Part shown: piece after piece, positions 1 to 13,268 of the stretch
How positions within the stretch are numbered: position 1 is the first letter of the stretch
How the letters are laid out: each line of letters begins with the position of its first letter
Assembly (NCBI GenBank): GCA_020852055.1
Contig: JADZBP010000113.1
Coordinates: 1-51,764 of the forward strand
Direction: 5' to 3'
Source of the DNA: Candidatus Latescibacterota bacterium
Lineage (GTDB): Bacteria > Latescibacterota > UBA2968 > UBA8231
Length of the DNA: 51,764 bases
Position numbers and translations under genes: made by a program
Notes under the pieces: generated by a model
Databases searched by the model: none
Seen by the model: the letters and a program-made list of their open reading frames with translations, nothing else
Told to the model about the DNA's origin: nothing

Positions 1-557
1 AGCAGGCCGACCTGCTTCACGGCGTCGAGGCGCAGGAAGAGCGCGGCCCCGCAGGCCCAGAAGAGCGGCGCCGGCCGGTCGTACTGGCCTTCGTCGCGCT
101 CGCGGTGGTCGAAGAGCCGGCCCCGGCAGAAGGTGTAGCCCAGGCCGTCGATATATCCCCCCGCGGCCCCGGCGTAGTCGAAGAGGCCCGGGTCGGCGGC
201 CGAGAGCAGCTTGGGCTGGCAGGCAGCCAACTCCGGGTCGGCCTCGGCGGCCGCGACCAAGGGCCGCAGCCAGCCAGCCGCGACGATGGTGTCGTCGTTG
301 AGCAGCACCGCGTACCGAGTACCGGCGCGGGCCAGGCCGCGGTTGCAGGAGACGGTGAAACCCAGGTTGCGCTCGTTGCGCAGCACCTGCAACTGGGGAT
401 AATCCCGCCGCGCCGCGAGGATGGCCGGCCCGTCCGGCCCGTCGTCGACGACGATGACCTCGATGGGCCAGTCACTGCGGGCATAGAGCGCCTCAAGGCA
501 GGCGCCGAGGGTCGAGGCCCGGTAATGCGGGATAACGATGGCGACCGGTTCGCTCAC
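1..557 (-). CDS. Family 2 glycosyltransferase, C-terminus cut by window edge
   Basis: The visible 185 residues are the N-terminal GT-A nucleotide-sugar domain of a GT2 enzyme. I read AIVIPHYRAS at the N-terminus, VIVVDDGPDG (first nucleotide-binding Asp pair), RNERNLGF, the DxD-like metal site in LLNDDT, and WACGAALF near the acceptor region. Such enzymes transfer a sugar from an NDP-sugar to a glycan or lipid acceptor at the cytoplasmic face of the membrane. The start is a GTG (555-557) 15 nt after the stop of the DUF2723 gene; no ATG lies between, so the two genes are probably co-transcribed. The pairing with a membrane O-glycosyltransferase-like protein suggests cell-surface glycan or glycoprotein synthesis. 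The donor and acceptor cannot be told from this fragment. Confidence 0.85.
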   Translation of the reverse strand, partial: MSEPVAIVIPHYRASTLGACLEALYARSDWPIEVIVVDDGPDGPAILAARRDYPQLQVLRNERNLGFTVSCNRGLARAGTRYAVLLNDDTIVAAGWLRPLVAAAEADPELAACQPKLLSAADPGLFDYAGAAGGYIDGLGYTFCRGRLFDHRERDEGQYDRPAPLFWACGAALFLRLDAVKQVGL

Positions 558-572
558 AACCGGGGTATGGGC

Positions 573-3167
573 TTAGGGCTGGGCCGGCGCGCTGGGTTCC
601 GCGTTCCGGCTCAAGGCCCGGTGCAGGATGTCCTCGGCCTTTTTCAACTCCTCTTTCTCTCCGTACTTGGCGCGGTACTGCTCGAGCATCTCGAGGGCCT
701 GCTGGGGCTGCCCTTTGGCCTGGAGGGTGGCCGCCAGCTCGTAGTAGGCATCCCACTGCCCCGGGTTGCGGCCCATGGCCTGCCGGTACAGGCCTTCGGC
801 CCGGTCGTACTCGGAGTAGCTGTTGAGCAGGATGCCGGCCAGGGCCAGGGTGTTCTCGTAGGCGAGTTTGGGGTCCTGGTCCCAATCGGCCATGGTCAGT
901 TTGCCGGCCTGCTCGATGTACTCGGCGCCCAGGGCGTTCTGTTTGGCCTGGCGCAGCAGCTCGCTGGCCGCGTAGTAGTCGCGCCACGAGAAGGGGAAGC
1001 GCTCCTTGGCCCACTGGAAGAGCCGCTCCATATCCGGTCCCCGCCCGACCCGCTGGTAGGACTGGGCCAACTCCAGCACGCAGGCCATATAGTTGCCCAT
1101 CAGCCGGTCGGCGTCCTCGTCCTTGAAGATCTCCGGATCGTTGACCCCGCGGAAGCGGTAGACCTCGAGCAGGTTGTGCTCCAGCGCCGCCAGGTCGGTG
1201 CCGGCGTCCTTCTGCCGCACCACCCGCAGGCCCATGCCCGTCATCTGCAGATAGGGGTCGAGGTTGAGGCGGTTCTCCCCCGACACGGTGATGGCGAAGT
1301 GCACCGGCCGCTGCCACTGGTTCCAGTAGAGGATGCCGATAACCATGATGTCCTGGACCCGCAGGATGCCGCCGTCGGTCTTGGCCGGGACCTCCACCTC
1401 CAGGCCCAGCTTCTTGAACTCGACCGGGATGCGGGTCTCGGGCCAGACGCGTTTGTACAGATCGACGAGCTGGGTGTCGCAGAGCACCGAATCGATGTAG
1501 GTATCGTCGAGCTGGATGTTGATCTTGGGCTCGCGGTCGCGCAACTGTTTGATGTACCAGCCGGTGTTGAGCAGGCTCAGGTTGACGACGCTGACGTCCT
1601 TGCGGATGCCCTCCACCTCCTGCAGATACCAGAGCGGGAAGGTGTCGTTGTCGCCGTTGGTGAAGATGATGCCGTTGGGATCGGCCGACTGCAGGATATT
1701 GTAGCCGTAGTCGAAGGCGATATAGTCGTCGGTGCGGTCTTCCTGGTGATAGAGCTGGGTGGCGATGCCCACCGGCAGGATCAGGCCCAGGCAGGCCACG
1801 GTGGTGGCCAGGTGGTTGCCCAGTTTGAACCGCTCGCGCAGGTACTCGACCAGCCCGGTCCAGCCCAGGCCCATCCACAGGGCAAAAGCATAAAACATCC
1901 CGCCGAAGACATAGTGCCGCTCGCGCGGCTGCGGGTCGGGCATGTTGAGGTAGAGCGAGAGCCCGAAACCCATGATCACGAACATGGCGAAGAAGGCCAG
2001 AAAGCGCCGCCGGTCGCGCTGGGCGTGCCAGACCATGCCGCCCAGGCCCAGCAGGTAGGGAATCAGCGACACCGCCACCGGGTCGGCCGCGTTCTCGGTG
2101 GCCTTGCGGAAGACCACCATCTTGGTCAGGAAGGGGAAGGGGAACTGCTGGAAGAAGTACTTAGCCTGCAGGTACCAGAACTGGTAAGTACGCGAGGCCT
2201 GTGGCGAAAACATCTCCAGCAGATTGCTCTTGGTGCCGTACTGCTCTCGGTTGAAAAACTTGATGAAAGCGGCCCAGGTCTCCGGGTCGTTCTCGTCGAT
2301 GGTGGGGTTGAGGCCCGAGCGCACGTACAGGGCCGCGTAGGTGGAATACCCCAGCCCGAAGAGCAGCAGCGAGCCCAGCAAGAGCCAGCAGGCGCGCTGG
2401 TCGGTGCGATAGAGGTAGTAGGCCAACCCGGCCAACGCTATGGCTATGGGGAGGTAACCTCCCCTTGACCCTAGAGCGGCCATCGAGAGCACGCTCCAGC
2501 CGGCCAACACCAGCAGCAGCACGATCAAGCGGCGCAGCTTCTCGTCGGCGTACCAGGCCAGGATCAGCAGGGTGGGAATGGTGAGCAGGCAGAGCATGTG
2601 TAACCCGCCGCCCAGGCCAAAGGCGTAGGCGATCAGGTAGAGCCACTTGTCGTTGCTGGTCCCGTGCTGGGTGCCTTCCCAGAAGAGGATGAGCCACACC
2701 CCCAGGGCGGTGAAGAAGATCGAGTACCCGTAGACCTCGGCCTCCACCGCGTTGAACCAGAAGGTATAGGAACAGCCCAGGCACAGGGCCGCCACCGCCG
2801 CGCCCAAGATCACGCTCAGGTCGCGCTGATCGCCAAAGGCCTGGTGGGAGGTTCCCCCCATCACCCGCCGGCTCAGGGCCACGGTGCTCAGGTACACACA
2901 CCACACCGCCAGCGCCGAGGTGAGCCCCGACATGAAGACCACCCGCGCTGCCGGACTGCCCAGGGGCAACAGGGTGAAGACCCGACCCAGCAGCACGTAC
3001 AGGGGGGACCCGGGAGGATGCGGCACCCCCATGGTGTAGGAACAGGCGATGAACTCACCGCAGTCCCAGAAGGACACGGTGGTGGCCATACTCTTCAGGT
3101 ATAACAAGAGTGCGGCCAGAAAAACACCGGCACCGGCCAGGCGGTGCAGCTGCTCAGTCCGCGGCAT
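573..3167 (-). CDS. DUF2723 integral membrane glycosyltransferase-like protein with C-terminal TPRs
   Basis: An 864-residue polytopic membrane protein. The N-terminal part has the DUF2723 hallmarks FWDCGEF (about residues 33-39) and GVPHPPGSP (about 47-55), followed by roughly ten hydrophobic helices to about residue 450. DUF2723 proteins belong to the GT-C fold, like protein O-mannosyltransferases, and carry an acidic residue in the first loop, seen here as the D and E of WDCGEF. After the membrane part comes a periplasmic-type domain, and the last 150-200 residues have helical TPR-like repeats (for example YRQAMGRNPGQWDAYYELA). The family is common in the FCB group. It likely acts on lipid-linked sugar donors at the outer face of the inner membrane, together with the downstream GT2. 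Specificity is unknown. Confidence 0.85.
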   Translation of the reverse strand: MPRTEQLHRLAGAGVFLAALLLYLKSMATTVSFWDCGEFIACSYTMGVPHPPGSPLYVLLGRVFTLLPLGSPAARVVFMSGLTSALAVWCVYLSTVALSRRVMGGTSHQAFGDQRDLSVILGAAVAALCLGCSYTFWFNAVEAEVYGYSIFFTALGVWLILFWEGTQHGTSNDKWLYLIAYAFGLGGGLHMLCLLTIPTLLILAWYADEKLRRLIVLLLVLAGWSVLSMAALGSRGGYLPIAIALAGLAYYLYRTDQRACWLLLGSLLLFGLGYSTYAALYVRSGLNPTIDENDPETWAAFIKFFNREQYGTKSNLLEMFSPQASRTYQFWYLQAKYFFQQFPFPFLTKMVVFRKATENAADPVAVSLIPYLLGLGGMVWHAQRDRRRFLAFFAMFVIMGFGLSLYLNMPDPQPRERHYVFGGMFYAFALWMGLGWTGLVEYLRERFKLGNHLATTVACLGLILPVGIATQLYHQEDRTDDYIAFDYGYNILQSADPNGIIFTNGDNDTFPLWYLQEVEGIRKDVSVVNLSLLNTGWYIKQLRDREPKINIQLDDTYIDSVLCDTQLVDLYKRVWPETRIPVEFKKLGLEVEVPAKTDGGILRVQDIMVIGILYWNQWQRPVHFAITVSGENRLNLDPYLQMTGMGLRVVRQKDAGTDLAALEHNLLEVYRFRGVNDPEIFKDEDADRLMGNYMACVLELAQSYQRVGRGPDMERLFQWAKERFPFSWRDYYAASELLRQAKQNALGAEYIEQAGKLTMADWDQDPKLAYENTLALAGILLNSYSEYDRAEGLYRQAMGRNPGQWDAYYELAATLQAKGQPQQALEMLEQYRAKYGEKEELKKAEDILHRALSRNAEPSAPAQP

Positions 3168-3205
3168 AAGGGGCCTTTTCGCAATGTTGGAGGTAAAACC
3201 GAATA

Positions 3206-3233
3206 AATCTAAGCAATTACAGGCGGATGTGAA
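3206..3233 (-). promoter_or_regulatory. Possible sigma70 promoter for the DUF2723 gene
   Basis: On the minus strand TTCACA (3228-3233) and TAGATT (3206-3211) are 16 nt apart, about 40 nt before the ATG. The stretch is AT-rich compared with its surroundings. Read by eye only. Confidence 0.35.
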
Positions 3234-3260
3234 AGGTTTCGGGGCGGATGCGGGGCGCGA

Positions 3261-3905
3261 TCAGGGCTGCAGTTCGAGGGTGCCCCAGGCCGCCGGATCG
3301 GCGCTCTGATCGCGGTCGGCGGTCCACGACTGCAACCCCAGTTCGGTGTCGTGCAACACGTAGTTGAAACCGAGCCGGCTGAATTCCTGGGGTTGATAGC
3401 CATTCAGACCCGCGGCCGGCAGGCAGAGTTCCAGCTGATAGCCGCGTTTGAGGCGGCGCAGGGCCACCTCGATGGACTCTTCGGGGCAGGGTGGCGCCTG
3501 CTCGCGGGCCCGGTCGATGGGCACCTGCCGGGCGATGGGGCTCTGGCCGTCCTTGCCCCGGCCGCCGGGCAGCACGTAGAAGTGGTGGCAGTAGCGGGTG
3601 GCCCGCCGGCTGTCCTTGAGGTCGCGGGTATCCACCCACACCTCCAGGCAGTCCCCCTGCCAGTAATTCTTGGGGTCCAGCTTGTACCTGGTCTTTCCCT
3701 TGACCTGCACGCCCAGGCAGAGGCCCCGCTCGTTCCAGGCCACCTGCACCTGGGCGAATTCCTCGCGGCCCTCCACCCCCATCAGGCCGGGCAAGCGGCA
3801 GGCCTCATCCCACTCCCCCAGCACCCCGTCCACGGCAATGAGCCGGTTGGGGCAGGCAAAGGCGAAGGAGAAAAAGGCGCGCTGCGGCACGTTGAGATTG
3901 AGCAT
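3261..3905 (-). CDS. CBM9-like carbohydrate-binding domain protein
   Basis: A 214-residue protein that appears to be a single beta-sandwich of the CBM9/DOMON-like type. Typical features are the DGVLGEWDEA opening, the LCLGVQV strand, the GDCLEVWVDTRD core motif and the FNYVLHDTE strand near the end. Family members bind reducing ends of sugars or sit as accessory domains on secreted enzymes. No signal peptide is evident and no catalytic domain is attached, so this stand-alone form may be intracellular. It lies only 4 nt downstream of uvrA on the same strand and is probably co-transcribed with it, though no functional link is apparent. The ligand is unknown. Confidence 0.7.
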   Translation of the reverse strand: MLNLNVPQRAFFSFAFACPNRLIAVDGVLGEWDEACRLPGLMGVEGREEFAQVQVAWNERGLCLGVQVKGKTRYKLDPKNYWQGDCLEVWVDTRDLKDSRRATRYCHHFYVLPGGRGKDGQSPIARQVPIDRAREQAPPCPEESIEVALRRLKRGYQLELCLPAAGLNGYQPQEFSRLGFNYVLHDTELGLQSWTADRDQSADPAAWGTLELQP

Positions 3906-3909
3906 GCCC

Positions 3910-9570
<5,661 letters not shown>

Positions 9571-9603
9571 GTTGCTCCTGGAAGGGAGAAGGCAAAGGGT
9601 TCA

Positions 9604-9632
9604 ATCTAGGATAGGGATGTTACCGGTGCAAG
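9604..9632 (-). promoter_or_regulatory. Putative sigma70 promoter of uvrA
   Basis: Minus-strand TTGCAC (9627-9632) and TAGATT (9604-9609) are separated by 17 nt, just upstream of uvrA. No LexA-type operator is visible nearby. It is divergent from the promoter at 9640-9668. Confidence 0.5.
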
Positions 9633-9639
9633 GGCGGCT

Positions 9640-9668
9640 TGCCCCGGAGGCCGGGGCCGGATTATACT
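9640..9668 (+). promoter_or_regulatory. Putative sigma70 promoter for the isomerase-thpR genes
   Basis: TTGCCC (9640-9645) and TATACT (9663-9668) are 17 nt apart. The predicted transcript begins near 9675, shortly before the AGGAGG ribosome-binding site (9681-9686) of the isomerase gene. Confidence 0.5.
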
Positions 9669-9692
9669 GACAATCCTTTCAGGAGGGGCACG

Positions 9693-10493
9693 ATGATCAA
9701 ACTGGGCGCCAATACCGTGTTGTTCGCCGGCTACGACCTCGAAACGGCGATGAAACACCTGGCCTGGGCCGGGTACGACGGGGTCGAATTGTCGGCCATC
9801 AAGGGCATGTGTGAACACCTGGTCCTCGACGAGTACCAGGGCCAGGTCTCCCAGATCAAGGACCTGGCCGCCCAGTACCAGCTCGGGCTGCTGGCCATGG
9901 AGGTCGCCTCCCTCGAAGAGGAGCGGCTGCAGAAGGCCTTTGCCGCCGCCGCCGCCCTCGGGGTGCCGGTGGTCAATGTCGGACCGGGCGGCAAAACCGG
10001 GGTCGAGGGGGATATCGAGCAACAGGCCGCGCTGATCAACGGGCTGGCCGACCAGGCCGCCGACCACGGGGTCAAACTCTGCGTCAAGGCCCATGTGGGC
10101 TGCTGCGTCGACAACACCCCCACCACCCTGCGCCTGATGGAGTTGGTCAAATCGAAGGGTTTTGCCGTGGACATGGACCCCAGCCATATCTACCGGGCCA
10201 AGGAAAACCCGGTGGACGCCCTCAAGGCGGTGGTCGGCCGCGTGGGCCACGTACATATCCGCGACTGCATCCCCCGCGAAGGCGGTCCCGGTGCCCCGGA
10301 GCTGCAGGCCTGCGGCCGCGGCCACATCGACCTGGCCGGCTACATCCGCGTGTTACACGAAGCCGGCATCAGCGTGGCCGCGGACCTCGAAATCATCGGG
10401 GCCAAGGAATACGAACTCTCGCGGGTCACCACCATCGCCGCCGAGAGCCGGGGCTACCTCAACGCCTGCCTGAAGGCCTGCGGGGCACGGTGA
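9693..10493 (+). CDS. Sugar phosphate isomerase/epimerase-like TIM-barrel protein
   Basis: A 266-residue AP endonuclease 2/xylose-isomerase-like TIM barrel. The ATG at 9693 is preceded by a good AGGAGG. Features of the family are GYDGVELSA in the first strands and the metal-site strands MDPSH (D162), GHVHIRD (H188) and ADLEI (E233). These enzymes isomerise or epimerise sugars, inositols or their acids with a divalent metal; the substrate is not predictable. Its stop codon overlaps the GTG start of thpR, so the two are translationally coupled, though ThpR is not an obvious pathway partner. Confidence 0.85.
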   Translation: MIKLGANTVLFAGYDLETAMKHLAWAGYDGVELSAIKGMCEHLVLDEYQGQVSQIKDLAAQYQLGLLAMEVASLEEERLQKAFAAAAALGVPVVNVGPGGKTGVEGDIEQQAALINGLADQAADHGVKLCVKAHVGCCVDNTPTTLRLMELVKSKGFAVDMDPSHIYRAKENPVDALKAVVGRVGHVHIRDCIPREGGPGAPELQACGRGHIDLAGYIRVLHEAGISVAADLEIIGAKEYELSRVTTIAAESRGYLNACLKACGAR

Positions 10494-11038
10494 TCCGCAG
10501 CTTCATCGCCCTGCCCCTGCCCGGAGCAGTGCAATCGGCGCTGGGCGAGCTTGCGCGGCAACTGGCCGCCCAGAGCCAGGGGGTGAAGTGGGTGAAGCCG
10601 GAGAACATCCACCTCACCCTGCGCTTCCTGGGCGACACGGCCCCCGAAAAGGTGCCCGCCCTCAGCGCCGGCCTGGACGCCTTCGCCGTGCAGCCGCCTT
10701 TTTTTCTGCGCCTGGGCCAGATCGGCGCCTTCCCCAATCTGCACAAGGCACGGGTGATGTGGGTGGGACTCGAAGAGGAAGGCGAACAACTGCACCAACT
10801 CCAGCAGGCCGTCGAGACCCTTGCCCGTTCCCTGGGCTGGGAACACGAAACCCAGGACTTCAAACCCCACCTCACCCTGGGCCGGGTGCGCGAGGGTGGC
10901 AGGGTCCCTCAAGAAGTCCCAACCGTACCGCCCCTGGAGTTCCAGGCCGACCGGATCGAACTCATCGAGAGCCGCCTCAAACCAGCAGGGCCGGAGTACC
11001 TCACCCTGCATCGGGCGGTGTTGGGCGCCAGCGCCTGA
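10490..11038 (+). CDS. thpR: RNA 2',3'-cyclic phosphodiesterase (ThpR/LigT)
   Basis: A 182-residue 2H-phosphoesterase. The two catalytic HxTx motifs are H41-L-T-L44 (in NIHLTLRFLGD) and H127-L-T-L130 (in KPHLTLGRVR), correctly spaced for the family. The enzyme opens 2',3'-cyclic phosphates on RNA ends to 2'-phosphates and was first described as a 2'-5' RNA ligase. The start is a GTG that overlaps the stop of the upstream isomerase (GTGA). Length and motif order match the family well. Confidence 0.92.
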   Translation: MIRSFIALPLPGAVQSALGELARQLAAQSQGVKWVKPENIHLTLRFLGDTAPEKVPALSAGLDAFAVQPPFFLRLGQIGAFPNLHKARVMWVGLEEEGEQLHQLQQAVETLARSLGWEHETQDFKPHLTLGRVREGGRVPQEVPTVPPLEFQADRIELIESRLKPAGPEYLTLHRAVLGASA

Positions 11039-11099
11039 GGGCTTCACAGCAGCGAGAGATGCCCCATAGCCGGGTGAACCGCGAGGATTAGCGCAGCGG

Positions 11100-11241
11100 C
11101 GGGGAGATGACCCTGGAGGGTTTTCCCTGGGGAGTGGTCGGGGAGGGGAAGGACGCGGGAGGCGGTGCGGGGAGAGCGGAGCGCTAGCGAGCGGGGTGGC
11201 AAGTCCGCGCCTTGGGAAAACCCGGAATGGGTCGCTCCCCG
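11100..11241. repeat. Long imperfect inverted repeat with G-run loop
   Basis: The arms pair in three matching blocks: GGGGAG (11101-11106) with CTCCCC (11235-11240), GACCC (11109-11113) with GGGTC (11229-11233), and GGGTTTTCCC (11118-11127) with GGGAAAACCC (11214-11223). The loop of about 86 nt carries five runs of three or more G (11129-11132, 11140-11143, 11145-11148, 11157-11159, 11169-11172) and a short palindrome around AGCGCTAGCG. The element fills most of the 246-nt gap between thpR and the creatininase-like gene. It could be a structured RNA, a 5' leader or a small dispersed repeat; no second copy was noticed in the window. Confidence 0.6.
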
Positions 11242-11284
11242 ACGCGACATAGGCAACCAACCACCACAACCAAGAGAGGTCCCC

Positions 11285-12055
11285 ATGCCAGGCCGTCCCT
11301 ACATCCTCGCCGAAACCAACTGGAAGGTGGTCAAGGACACCCCCTACCAGGTCGCCGTGCTGCCCTGGGGCGCCACCGAGGCCCACAACTACCATCTGCC
11401 CTACGCCACCGACGTCATCCAGTGCGACCACGTCGCCGCCGAAGCCGCCCGCGTCGCCTGGGACCAGGGCGCCAAAATCATCGTCCTCCCCACCATCCCC
11501 TTTGGCGTCAACACCGGCCAGCGCGAGATCAAACTCGATATCAACATGAACCCCTCCACCCAGCTGGCCGTGCTGCGCGACATCGCCGAAGTGCTCGCCC
11601 ACCAGGGCATCCCCAAGCTGGTGATTTTGAACGGCCACGGCGCCAACGACTTCAAGCAGATGGTGCGCGAGCTGTGGCCCCTCTATCCCAACCTGTTTCT
11701 CTGCACCCTCAACTGGTACCAGTGGATCGACCGGGCGATCTTCGCCGAGGTGGGCGACCACGCCGACGAGATGGAGACCAGCCTGCTGCTGCACTGCGCC
11801 CCCCAGTGGGTGCTGCCCCTCGCCGAGGCCGGGGAAGGCCGCGAGCGCAAGTTCAAGATCGAGGCCCTGCGCAGCGGCCTGGCCTGGACCCAGCGCGATT
11901 GGGTGCAGGCCACCGCCGACACCGGGGTGGGCAACCCGGCCGCCGCCACCGCCGACAAGGGCCGGCGCTGCCTCGAAGCTCTGGGCCAGCGCCTGGGCGG
12001 GTTCCTCGCCGAGCTGGCCGCCGCCGACCCGGCGCACCTGTACGAGCAGGGTTGA
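11285..12055 (+). CDS. Creatininase-family amidohydrolase
   Basis: A 256-residue protein of the creatininase/formamide hydrolase family. The ATG at 11285 follows an AGAGAGG ribosome-binding site. Metal-ligand motifs are WGATEAHNYHLPYATD (E32, H34, D43), NGHGAND (H118) and GDHADEMETS (E164 region). The family hydrolyses C-N bonds in cyclic amides, formamides or precursor molecules using a two-metal site. The substrate is unknown; true creatininases have a different residue pair after the NGH motif. It is not clearly co-transcribed with the downstream small protein gene, which has its own promoter overlapping this stop codon. Confidence 0.88.
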   Translation: MPGRPYILAETNWKVVKDTPYQVAVLPWGATEAHNYHLPYATDVIQCDHVAAEAARVAWDQGAKIIVLPTIPFGVNTGQREIKLDINMNPSTQLAVLRDIAEVLAHQGIPKLVILNGHGANDFKQMVRELWPLYPNLFLCTLNWYQWIDRAIFAEVGDHADEMETSLLLHCAPQWVLPLAEAGEGRERKFKIEALRSGLAWTQRDWVQATADTGVGNPAAATADKGRRCLEALGQRLGGFLAELAAADPAHLYEQG

Positions 12056-12080
12056 GACTCCAGCCCCCCGTGGGTATATT
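12052..12080 (+). promoter_or_regulatory. Putative sigma70 promoter for the small charged-tail protein
   Basis: TTGAGA (12052-12057) and TATATT (12075-12080) have 17-nt spacing. The -35 overlaps the stop codon of the creatininase-like gene. AGGAG follows at 12097-12101. Confidence 0.55.
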
Positions 12081-12107
12081 CTATATAGGCCCCCACAGGA
12101 GCAAGTC

Positions 12108-12446
12108 ATGGAAAATCAACGCGATCCCGAAGGAACAACCTCCCCCGGAAAAGAATCCCCCTCCAGTCAGGATGGGGAGAGCCGGAGGGCGTTCATCAAA
12201 AAGCTCCCCTACATCGCCCCGGTGGTGCAGACCTTCCTGCTCAGCGAGACCGCCTTTGGCAGCGACCGGCGCGGCGGCGAGGGAGAAGACGACCAGGGAG
12301 GCGACGACAACGACCAGGGCGATGATCACGGTGACAACCAGGGAGACGACAACGACAACCACGAGGACGACAACGACCACGGCGGGCGCCGGCGCCGGCG
12401 CCAGGTCTCCCCGCAGACCCGGGGCCGCGGGCGGGGCCGCGGTTGA
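12108..12446 (+). CDS. Small protein with twin-Arg leader-like segment and Asp-rich/Arg-rich tail
   Basis: A 112-residue protein of unknown function with a well-placed AGGAG. Residues 1-25 are polar. Next comes a twin-arginine leader-like segment, SRRAFIKKLPYIAPVV, continuing through a short hydrophobic run to about residue 45 (SETAFGS). The motif of two arginines, F, K-K, P-Y and A-P resembles short Tat-leader proteins. Residues about 50-92 are a low-complexity Gly/Asp/Asn/His tract, and the last 20 residues are Arg/Gly-rich (RRRRR then RGRGRGRG). The acidic tract could bind calcium or other cations. It sits 3 nt before the SDR gene, suggesting co-expression. A precursor-peptide role is possible, but no modifying enzyme is seen next to it. 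Confidence 0.7.
   Translation: MENQRDPEGTTSPGKESPSSQDGESRRAFIKKLPYIAPVVQTFLLSETAFGSDRRGGEGEDDQGGDDNDQGDDHGDNQGDDNDNHEDDNDHGGRRRRRQVSPQTRGRGRGRG
12282..12384 (+). repeat. Imperfect GACGACAACGAC-type coding repeat
   Basis: Degenerate units built on GACGACAACGAC encode the Asp/Asn/Gly/His tract of the small protein. The sequence drift between units argues for an old expansion. Confidence 0.6.
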
Positions 12447-12449
12447 TTG

Positions 12450-13244
12450 ATGGCTGAGTTCACCAATAAGAATGTGATCGTCACCGGCGGGGCCAAGGGC
12501 ATCGGCCGGGGGCTCTGCCTGGCTTTTGCCAGGGAGGGGGCCCGGGTGCTCTGCGCCGACGTGGACGAGCCCGCGGGGTTGCAACTCGAAAAGGACGCCG
12601 CCGACCTGGCCGGGCTTCTCCGCTTTCAGCGCGCCGACGCCTCGCAGGCCGCCGATTGCGAGGCCCTGGTCCGCCGCGCCTCGCAGTTGTGGGGCGGGGT
12701 GGACGTGGTGTGCAACAACGTGGGCATCCAGCCCCCCGACAGCTACATCCCGGCCCACGAGCTGCGCGAGGATCAGTGGGACCGCATCCTCGATGTGAAC
12801 CTCAAGAGCTGCTTTTTGATGACCAAATACTGCGTGCCGGTGATGAAGCAGCGCGGCGGCGGGGTGATCATCAACACTGCCAGCGTCCAGGGCCTGCAGG
12901 CGGCCAAGGGCGTCGCCGCTTATGCGGCCAGCAAGGGAGGCCTGCTCTCCCTCACCCGCCAGCTGGCCCTCGAGTACGCCGCCGACCACATCCGGGTGCT
13001 GGCCGTCAATCCGGGCACCATCGACACCCCGTTGGTCGACGAGTTCGTGGCCGCCCTGGGCATGGACAAAGCGCAGGTGGCCGAAGCTCTGGCCAAGATC
13101 CACCCCCTCGGCCGCATCGGCCGGGCCGCAGACGTGGCCGAGGTGGTGCTCTTCCTGGCCAGCGACAAGGCCTCCTTCATGACCGGCGAAAACGTTTGTG
13201 TAGATGGCGGGATGATGGCCAAAGGCGCCTGGGCGAGTTCATAG
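12450..13244 (+). CDS. SDR-family oxidoreductase
   Basis: A 264-residue classical short-chain dehydrogenase. It has the cofactor motif TGGAKGIG near the N-terminus, NNVG in the fourth strand, the catalytic Ser of NTASVQG and YAASK (Tyr-x3-Lys), followed by NPGTIDTP. Acidic residues after the second strand (ADVDEP) favour NAD over NADP. I chose the ATG at 12450 over the TTG three bases earlier. It starts 3 nt after the small charged-tail gene and is followed 24 nt later by a ketose 3-epimerase-like gene, which suggests that it oxidises a polyol or sugar, but the substrate is unproven. Confidence 0.9.
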   Translation: MAEFTNKNVIVTGGAKGIGRGLCLAFAREGARVLCADVDEPAGLQLEKDAADLAGLLRFQRADASQAADCEALVRRASQLWGGVDVVCNNVGIQPPDSYIPAHELREDQWDRILDVNLKSCFLMTKYCVPVMKQRGGGVIINTASVQGLQAAKGVAAYAASKGGLLSLTRQLALEYAADHIRVLAVNPGTIDTPLVDEFVAALGMDKAQVAEALAKIHPLGRIGRAADVAEVVLFLASDKASFMTGENVCVDGGMMAKGAWASS

Positions 13245-13268
13245 ACGGTTCAATCTGAGGAGGACACC

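Noticed and set aside
105..2468. Long open frame on the plus strand opposite the DUF2723 gene (787 codons)
   Set aside because: It is antisense to a clear membrane protein, rich in Gly/Val/Gln/His without domain motifs, and is the usual third-frame shadow in high-GC DNA.
12381..12405. Triple GGCGCC run as a regulatory palindrome
   Set aside because: It lies inside the Arg codons of the small protein's tail and is explained by the poly-Arg coding.
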